NCBI RefSeq assembly: GCF_027595985.1
Contig: NC_073303.1
Span: 185,726,095 to 185,790,094 of the forward strand
Direction: 5' to 3'
Source: Sorex araneus
Taxonomy: Eukaryota > Chordata > Mammalia > Eulipotyphla > Soricidae
Length of the DNA stretch: 64,000 nucleotides
Every line of letters starts with the position of its first letter. The first letter of the stretch is position 1. Shown here piece by piece: positions 56,332-64,000 of this stretch. The position numbers and the translations under genes were made by a program. The notes under the pieces are model-generated. The model was not told the origin of the DNA, did not search any database, and saw nothing but the letters and a program-made list of their open reading frames with translations.

Positions 56332-57335
56332 GCTACCTAAAAGAAACCAGGTAAATTTATTCCGTAATTTCCTCATGATTAGTCATGGTCTTCATATCAT
56401 ACTGGAGTAGCAGTGTTATTATTAATAACACAATTTAGTGATTATATTTAAAAGCATTAAATGAGTCATTTGAAGAATATAGCGAATTCTGCCAGACAAG
56501 TTAATCTAAACTCTTTTAGGGAGTATGTTTTGCATGTTAATGGAAATGTTCTCAAGTATATGTTCTAACCAAGGAGCCTCACTGCCAAGTCAGGATATTG
56601 CTTTATAAATTGTACTTTTGAACATATGAGTGACCTACTAAATAAATAATTTTGATTACTATATCAACTTTTTTCCCCCTATGGCACATCACTTGCACCA
56701 GAAAATAATTTGCAATATATCCTTGCTATCCTACATCCATTTAAAACTTCCAGACTCTGTGGATTTCTGATAACTGTAATAACCTTGAGAGGAAAGCTCA
56801 AATAGTCTTTCATGTCTTAGGATCCAGAAGATGTATCACCTTTTTAATAGGATCTCATGGTTGTTTTGCATAATTCATGGCTCACATAAGACTTTAACAA
56901 GGAAAAAATGCATAGTTTATATGATGTTTTGCCAGCATTCTGCATATTGATTGTCTATTATATTTTATGTCTTGATTGCAATATTTTTCTGAAATAATTC
57001 ACTTTTAAGTGGTAGAACTATAATACCAAGAGTGACTCAGATATCCATATGCTAGAAGTTTTGTTTTTATATTTGCATACCCTAATCCTTTTTCATTTCC
57101 TATTACAAACAAGAGACTTTTCTCAATGCTGTATGATTATAAGATATTAGCAAAGTCTCTTTTTCAACACGCTTTCATGATCTTCAGTTAGTATAATCAG
57201 AAAACCAATGTTTATACTAAAGCTTACCCACACCCTTCCTGGAATATAAACATCATCTCACATTTAGAAAATTATTGTGACTGCCCCTTAAGTTTTAGTT
57301 ACTGTATTATGCAAATAAATAATGAGGCAACAGTG
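56332..57335. other. Unique AT-rich DNA, nothing recognised
   Basis: No signal is recognised. Confidence 0.45.
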
Positions 57336-57490
57336 GGACCACAGAGATAATAAATTATGTAAGACACTTTCTTTGAAGTAGCTGATTTGGTTTCAATTCC
57401 TGGAAACATGCATGGTTCCCTGAGCAATACCAGGAGTGATCCCTGAGTACAGAGCCAGGAGTAAGTGGAGATGCATAAGAGTAGACATGT
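57336..57490 (+). mobile_element. SINE-A, old
   Basis: gggaccacagagataataaa, tttggtttcaattcctggaa, catggttccctgagcaatac and agagccaggagtaagt. Confidence 0.75.
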
Positions 57491-58687
57491 CTAATGAGTA
57501 TAGTGGACATGCCTAAGAACAAAAACAGTATAGCAATAATTAATAATAGTAATGATAAGCAGGCAATAAAGCTCAGGAGAGGAAAACAAAATGACCATTG
57601 GTATTTTAAGTGTGTCTTCTCACCTTTAACATGGTAAAAAAAAAGCAAAAACCAACATATAATATTGAATATTTTTTGATTTTTTTAAAAACAAATATTT
57701 GAAACAATATATTACCAGTAAGCTACTTTTAAAATAATTTTGCCTAATTTTTAATTTCCAATAATGAACAATATGTAGAAATAGTGTTAAATCAATTCTC
57801 CAAATCTAGTCTACTTTTCCCAGTGTAAATGTATTTACATTTTAACTTTTCTGGCATTCAATTTTTTTTTAAGATTGATTTGTCTGGAGTGACTGAAATA
57901 GGGAGACATTAAATAAAGACACATTATAATAATGAGATTCAAAAAAATGAGGATTTGTGGAAATTGTGTGTAAATCAGCCATTAGTGAAAAATACTTACA
58001 CATTTTCTAAGTCAGTCAATTAAATTGAACCCATCCAAATAACTGGTTAATTATCCTTTATTTACTATGCAAGTACAAATATGTGATTTTTCTATCCTTT
58101 GATGGTAAAGGTTATCAATAACAGAATAGGTCCCCAAAATCTGGGAAAGTAAAGAGTAAAAAAAAAAAAAAGCAATCAGTGAAACAGTTATCTTTTATGC
58201 ATTTTTGCAGCTGTAGTTTTTGTCTGTTTGTTTGTTCAGATGGTTGTATTGTTAAGTAGATAGCCAATGATGACATGATTATGTGAGTATGTGTGAGAAG
58301 TGAACAAGTGTTTATCTCCAAAGACAATGCTGCTGTTCTTCTACAATTTAACATAAAAAAAGAGCATGTTTTGACCTCAAAACAATTTGTGATATTAGTG
58401 CAATGACAATGAAAGCAATATTTGAGATTAACATGACACGGCAATACTCCAGGCCACATCATGTTCAAAGTAGCTGTTTTGAAATTTAATATAAAAAACA
58501 AACACATTTTTCATATGGGGAAGATTTGCTCTAACATGGTTAAAATAGAATCTCTATTTATTTGCCTTGTGTGCTTTGTCAGCATAGCTTTATAGATCAC
58601 TGCATGAAAATTCACCTGGCTCCTTTGGGAAATATAAAGGAAAATTCAGCCGGAAAATATAACGTATTTGTTTTAGGTTTGTTTCAA
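57491..58687. other. Unique AT-rich DNA, nothing recognised
   Basis: The minus-strand 130-codon frame at 58115-58507 has no recognisable domain. Confidence 0.45.
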
Positions 58688-58850
58688 AGTGGTGATTCTC
58701 CACCAGGGGTCATTTTTCCCCTCTAGGGGATATTTCGCCTTATCTGGTGTTATTTCTGGTTTTTATATCTGAGAAAATGTCACTGTCGTTTAATGGGTAG
58801 CAGGCAAAGATGCTGACAAAACATCCTATAATACACATTACGTCCTTTCC
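58688..58850 (+). mobile_element. MER5A-like hAT DNA-transposon relic
   Basis: gtggtgattctccaccaggg, cctctaggggatatttcgcc, ttatctggtgttatttctgg, taatgggtagcaggcaaaga and aaacatcctataatacacat follow the order of the eutherian MER5A element (non-autonomous hAT-Charlie) as I know it. Being ancestral to eutherians, it shows that this locus is old and orthologous DNA may exist in other orders. Confidence 0.8.
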
Positions 58851-60240
58851 ATGTTTTTGAGCTGAGCATTGTGTAAAGGAATCAGAACTGGGAAGATGTT
58901 TTACTCTTTGAGAAATAAAAGTGGAATATAAAAACTTGTCTTCCTGCAAAGGCATTGTTGCCAATATGCTTGGGTAGCTACAGTTTCTCTATCAAAATTA
59001 TGTGTGTACCTTTGTTATTCTATCTTGAGGAAATAAATCACGTGACTTTTTCTCTTTGTTTTTGCTAATTTTGTTTTACTATTAAGTTTGAAAATATCGG
59101 AAATATTTTTCTTTGTGTCCGTGAATTTAGTGAGTAGGTCCAATCTCAATTTGTGATTTCAATTGTGCTACAATTCTAGACAGACAATATTACGAACATT
59201 TCTTGAAAATTTTGATGTTACCTTGAGTGGCCATTCCAGTGCAGTAAATCTGAGGTTCTCGTAGAACTTTCATCCAGAATTTGTGCAATTCTCTAGTATG
59301 ATGATAAAAGTAGCAGGCTGTGCTGGAAAGTAAAGATAGAAAGGCAGAAGGAGCAGCTTAATGGGACATTCATTGCAAAATGCAGGTTCCACAGCAGAAT
59401 GCTGCCCGAAACAGAAGTACTGTGCCTGCTTTCTCTCTGCAGTTCCTCCCAAAAGTCTCTCCCCTTGAGAAAGCCCATTACAGAGATGTTCATACCAATA
59501 TACTAGAAGCTCTTAGAGGTGGAAAAGTGCAGCCTGCATAGATTAAGATAGTTTGGCATAATGATTACTAGTTCAAAGCAATAAATATTGTATGTGAAGG
59601 ACAATCTGAGCTCTCAGTCAATGAGCCATTATATCCCTGACCCCATGCTTTTTCTCTCTTATTTCTGCCTCATTCCTGAGTCCTTTGCAGCAGCTCTGCT
59701 TCAGCTCTGTTCACCAGGGGTTTCTCCCCGGCAAGGCTGCCTACAGCAGCATGTCTGACTTAATCTATCTAAAATGCTAGAGGTTCCATTCTCAGTTACC
59801 ACTTTGCATAGCAATTTTTTAATTCCCTTTATTCTATTCATTGACAAAGATGTCTGTCTGCTGTATTCTTTTTCTTTTTTCCCCTGAAATTGTTCATCTC
59901 GAAGGCGTCCGTCAATCACTGGATTTCTTATTTCTTGTATCTTTGTGGAAAACTCAGTGAAAGTTAAAATGCATGTGGCAGGATAATATTATTGACTTTC
60001 ACAATACCCCATCTATAAAATGTATTTAACATTTGACAAAGCAATTGTCTACATAGACTGCGAGCAATAATAAAGCTGGGGAAATGTTATAAAATATGAT
60101 ATTAAATGTCAGTATACCTGTATTGCACTTGCTGCCTCAAAAGTTTAAAGCCTGAAGGAAATTTATTTGTACTCAAACAATTATTTTCGACTGGTTAGTC
60201 AGCAGAGAGAAACTTGATGTTTCTCAAAAGAAAAGAATAG
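58851..60240. other. Unique DNA, nothing recognised
   Basis: No repeat, exon or RNA gene is recognised. Several minus-strand frames of 60-72 codons look fortuitous. Confidence 0.45.
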
Positions 60241-60253
60241 TGCATTGTCAGTT

Positions 60254-60546
60254 TTTTTAAAATCAAATCACTGTGAGATACAGTTGCAAGCTTTCATGTT
60301 TAAGTTACAATCATACAATCAAACACCCATCCCTGCACCAGTGCACATTCCCCATCACCAGTCTCACTGGTACATACCTCCTTTCCCACCCTTCCCCTGC
60401 CTCCATGGCTGACAATTTCTCCCATACTCTCTCTCCACTTTGGGTCCTTATTGTTTGCAATATAGATGCTGAGAGGTTATCATGTTTGGTCCTTTTTCTA
60501 CTTTCCACACACGTCATCTATAGGGGCCAGTGGTAGAGCATTTGAC
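60254..60546 (-). mobile_element. L1 3'UTR fused to inverted tRNA-Cys piece
   Basis: The minus-strand L1 3'UTR (gtgcacattccccatcacca, cctccatggctgacaatttc) runs to about 60518. It is followed on the plus strand by gggg and then a 23-nt match to tRNA-Cys(GCA), cagtggtagagca through tttgactgca (60528-60550), from the D-arm to the anticodon. Imperfect TSDs tgcattgtcagtt (60241-60253) and tgcattatcggtt (60547-60559) share 11 of 13 bases. The tRNA piece is inverted relative to the L1. Confidence 0.8.
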
Positions 60547-60559
60547 TGCATTATCGGTT

Positions 60560-60859
60560 ACTAGAAAGCTTTATTAATATTTTATATGTATAGCATGGAC
60601 ACTTTCTCAAGGGACTTTTATTAAATGAATTTTGAAATTTTATTAAAATAAATTTTCTTTATATTTTTAACACAGGAATAAAATTATATTTCATATGCTA
60701 TCATTCTCACTTATAGTTTTCTATTTCATGTCACATAATAGTATAACTCAAAGTAAAGTATAATTTGTCCTAGTTGTGGATATATCAGTTACTCAGTGCA
60801 GTGGGATTTTTACATTTGATATCTGAACTACAAAATTAAATCTTAGAAATGCCACTTTT
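60560..60859. other. Unique AT-rich DNA, nothing recognised
   Basis: No signal is recognised. Confidence 0.4.
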
Positions 60860-60935
60860 GGGCTGAAGAGAGATACCAGTATCGAGTAAGCATGGGCTTT
60901 GCATACATGACCCCTAGATCCACTAACTGGTAGGG
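60860..60935 (+). mobile_element. SINE head relic (tentative)
   Basis: gggctgaagagagataccag, gggctttgcatacatgaccc and tagatccac resemble a decayed SINE head. The 3' half is not recognisable. Confidence 0.4.
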
Positions 60936-61593
60936 CATGCCTGTGGAGTGAGTCCTTAAAGTGGAGTCTTACCATCTGTACTATAATTCCAGTTCCATAT
61001 GTTTTATTTTTTAATTACTAAGTTTTGAAGCTACTTTTCAATTACTAAGGATAAGAGCTCCACTGAGAGTATACTATCACACAACAATCTTATTGTACTT
61101 GCTATATCCTGTTCATATGCTTATTCTAATTTTTTTCCTTCTTTTATTTTATTGAATTGCCATGTGGAAAGTTACAAAGCATTCAGGCTTAGGTCTCAGT
61201 TACACAATGCTCGAACACCCATCCCTTCACCAGTGCACATATTCCACCACCAAGAACCACAGTAAACCTTCCCCCCATTCCCCCACCTCACCAGCCCCCC
61301 ACCCCGCCTGTGTAGCTGATAAATTTCACTTTACTTTCTCTTTACTTTGATTGCATTCAAAGAAAAACTCACTATTATTGTTTGAAGTTTCCCCACCCCC
61401 CAGAATCGGACCTGCTGGAAAGGAAGCATTTGATAATGTGCTTTCCATTGCTGAGAATGAAGAGATATGAGGTCATGTGGCCACAATAGCAGCCACGAGG
61501 TTTTGGATTTCTGTATTTTAGTACTTTAGTAACTAATCCAGAGGAATTTTTGCCAGAAGTTGCATCATTGCTAACTTATACCTCTCTGCTACT

Positions 61594-63950
61594 TTATATT
61601 CCACATATGAGTGCAATCTTTCTATATCTGTCTCTTTCTTTCTGACTCATTTCACTCAACATGATACTTTCCATGTTGATCCATTTATATGCAAATTTCA
61701 TGACTTCATGTTTTCTAACAGCTGCATAGTATTCCATTGTGTAGATGTACCAGAGTTTCTCTAACCAGTCATCTGTTTCTGGGCACTCCTTTTTTTTCCA
61801 GATTGTAGCTATTGTAAACAGTGCTGCAATGAACATAGAAATTCAAATATCATTTCTACTATACTTTTTGCCTCTCCAGGGTATATTCCCAGGAGTGGTA
61901 TTGCTGGGTCAAATGGGAGCTCAATTTCTAATATTTTGAGAATCGACCATATTGTTTTCCAAAAGGGCTGAACAAGTCGGCATTCCCACCAGCAGTGAAG
62001 AAGAGTCCCTTTCTCCCCACATCCGTGCCAACACTGGTTGCTTTTGTTTTTTTGGATGTGGGCCAGTCCCTGTGGTATGAGATGATATCTCATTGTTGTT
62101 TTGATCTACACTTCCCTGATGATTAGTGATGTCATGCATTTTCTTATGTGCCTCTCAGCCATTCGGATTTATTCTTTGGAGAAGTTTCTGTCCATTTCAC
62201 CACCCATTTTTTTTTCATTTTGGGTCACACCCAGCGATGCTCAAGGGTTACTCTGGGATTTGCACTCAGGAATTACTCCTGGTTGTGCTGAGGGACCATA
62301 TGGGGTGCCGGGAATCAAACCGGATCGGCCGCATGCAAGGCAAACGCCTTACCCGCTGTGCTATCGCTCTAGCCCCTCACCACCCATTTTTTGATCGGGT
62401 CGGCAGTTTTCTTCTTGTGGAGTTCAACCAGTGCCTTGTATATCCTTGATATCAAACTCTTATCAGATGGGTAGAGGGTAAATATCCTTTCCCATTCTGT
62501 AGGCTGTCTTTGTACTTTTGTCACTGTATCTTTTGAGGTGCAGAAACTTCTTAGTTTAAGGTAGTCCCATTTATTTATTTCTGTTTTCACTTGCTTAGCC
62601 AGTGTCAGCTTTGAAGATCCTGTTGGCTACAATGTCGTGGAGGGTTTTGCCGACCTTGTCTTCAATGTACCTTATGGATTCTGGTCTGATGTTGAGGTCC
62701 TTAATCCATTTTGATCTGACTTTTGTACATGGTGAGATTTGGAGATCTGAGTCCATTATTTTGCATATAGCTGTCCAGTTTTGCTAGCACAACTTGTTAA
62801 ACATGCTTTCCTTGCTCCACTTCACATTTCTTGCTCCCTTATCAAAGATTAGATGGTCATATATTTGGGGTGGGTGTCATAATATTCAACCCTGTTCCAT
62901 TGGTCTGCAACTCTGCCTTGTTCCAGTACCATGCTGCTTTAATTACTACCGCTTTGTAGTAGAGTTGGAAGTTGGGGAGGTTGATTCCTCCCATTTTCTT
63001 TTTCCCAAGAATTGCTTTAGTTATTCGTGGGGATTATTGTTCCATATGAATTTCAGGAGTGCTTGCTCCATTTCTTTGAAGAATGTCAAGGGTATCCTTA
63101 TAGGGATTGCATTGAATTTGTACAATGCTTTGGGGTGTATTGCCATTTTGATAATATTAATTCTCCCAACCCATGAACAGGGAATATCTTTCCATTTCCT
63201 CATGTCCTCTTTTATTTCCTGAAGTAGTGTTTCGTAGTTTTCATTATACAAGTCCTTTACCTCCTAAGTTAAGTTGATTCCAAGGTATTTGATCGTTTGA
63301 GGCACAATTATGAATGGGATTGCTTTTATCATGTCGCTTTCTTCTCTCTCATTATTTACATATAGGAAAGCAATGGACTTTTAGGTGTTGATTTTATAGC
63401 CTGCAACTTTACTATACAAGTCTATTATTTCTAAGAGTTTCTTGGTAGAGGTTTTATGGTTCTCTAAGTCTAGTATATTGAACAGGAGAGGAGAGAGTGG
63501 GCCTCCTTGTTACACCGCTGATCTCAGAGGGAAGGCTCTTAGTTTTTCCCCATTGAGGATGATGCTTGCTGTAGGCTTGTACTAGATGGCTTTGACTATA
63601 TTGAGGAAAGTCCCTTCTATATCCATTTAGGTGAGAGTTTTCATCATTAATCGGTGCTGTATCTTGTCAAATGCTTTCTCTGCATCTACTTATATGATCA
63701 TATGGTTCGTATCTTTTCCTTTGTTGATATGATGGATTATGTTGATTGATTTCCGAGTGTTAAACCATCCTTGCATCCCCAGGATCAATCCCACTTGGTC
63801 ATGGTGTATGATCTTTTTGATGAGATGTTGAATTCTTTTTGCTAATATTTTGTTGAGAATCATTGCATCCATGTTCATCAAGGATATTGGCCTGTAGTTT
63901 TCTTTTTTGGTGGTGTCTTTGTTTGCTTTTGGTATTAGGGAGATATGTGT
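61594..63950 (-). pseudogene. L1 ORF2 remnant (RT to C-terminus)
   Basis: Minus-strand pieces, in protein order: RT fingers ([35 protein letters not shown]), thumb ([40 protein letters not shown]), KWDYLKLRSFCTSKDTVTKV, the zinc-knuckle-like stretch ([20 protein letters not shown]) and the C-terminus (EYYAAVRKHEVMKFAYKWIN through LICGI). Frameshifts and stops separate them. Near 63474 about 120 bp are missing, including the FADD catalytic box, so it cannot encode active reverse transcriptase. Confidence 0.92.
62213..62376 (-). mobile_element. SINE-A, young, with exact TSD, nested in L1
   Basis: A near-consensus reverse copy (cacacccagcgatgctcaag, gctgtgctatcgctctagcccc). The 16-bp TSD tcaccacccatttttt is at 62197-62212 and 62377-62392. 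Confidence 0.95.
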
Positions 63951-64000
63951 AGGATGACATTACTTTGTCCTTTCCCTCCTTGCCACAAGTAGCTTGTCCT

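Larger units (their letters stand above)
61128..63955 (-). mobile_element. L1, long 5'-truncated copy, broken
   Basis: T-rich start, 3'UTR of the same subfamily as 35259-35998 (acaatgctcgaacacccatc), then ORF2 read backwards from its C-terminus to the RT fingers at the right edge. A SINE-A (62213-62376) interrupts it. The 5' limit is not certain; L1 identity is clear to about 63950. Confidence 0.93.

Noticed and set aside
58115..58507. 130-codon minus-strand open frame
   Set aside because: AT-rich chance frame with no domain, no splice context and an L/F/C/H-rich composition unlike a conserved protein.
60528..60550. tRNA-Cys gene
   Set aside because: Only the D-arm to anticodon part is present, joined to L1 sequence.

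Overview
This is mammalian nuclear DNA: AT-rich, poor in CpG, without operons or long protein genes, and dominated by interspersed retroposons. The most frequent one is a tRNA-headed SINE (A box near tagcacagcgggtagggcg, B box ggttcgattcc, then two copies of a ccaggagtaa-type motif and a gtgacccaaaaag-A tail). I recognise this as the shrew-type SINE, so the best guess is Sorex, probably the common shrew S. araneus. I see no protein-coding gene I can name. The window reads as intergenic or deep-intronic sequence, with one weak exon candidate (11117-11188).

Two SINE families occur. SINE-A (about 35 copies and fragments) has a poly-A or A-rich tail and target-site duplications (TSDs) of 8-18 bp, as expected for L1-driven copying. 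SINE-B (10 copies, at about 1.6, 5.5, 6.1, 10.8, 21.2, 25.5, 32.7, 46.5, 53.0 and 56.1 kb) has nearly the same tRNA-like head. Its body is different, and it ends in a ~55-bp tail plus cagtgatac-like short repeats instead of poly-A. That tail is also the 3' end of an RTE-clade LINE at 34952-37055. In the RTE it encodes the last residues of the reverse transcriptase. Head, tail and probable donor are all visible here, making this the main biological system of the window: an RTE LINE, the SINE that carries its tail, and a sister SINE that carries poly-A and presumably uses L1.

Layout: 0-7 kb holds old L1 5'-region remnants, an inverted L1 that carries a 602-bp solo-LTR-like insertion, and three SINE-Bs. 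7-18 kb holds three young 5'-truncated L1 3' ends (one joined to antisense U2 snRNA), SINEs, a candidate exon, and a (GAAA)n/(GGAA)n block grown from a SINE. 18-32 kb is mostly unique AT-rich DNA with a 313-bp local duplication, a U5 snRNA retropseudogene, two more purine/pyrimidine tetranucleotide blocks and a possible LTR. 32-37 kb has the RTE copy split by a twin-primed L1. 37-43 kb is largely unique. 42.6-45 kb is a stack of nested L1s. 45-60 kb is mostly unique, with a triple-target-site SINE-A/SINE-B stack at 55.85-56.33 kb and an ancient MER5A-like hAT relic at 58.7 kb. 60-64 kb has an L1/tRNA-Cys chimera and a long, broken minus-strand L1 that runs to near the right edge.

All family names come from sequence reading and memory; no database was searched. 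Boundaries of old repeats are accurate to about 10-20 bp; boundaries with TSDs are exact to a few bases.
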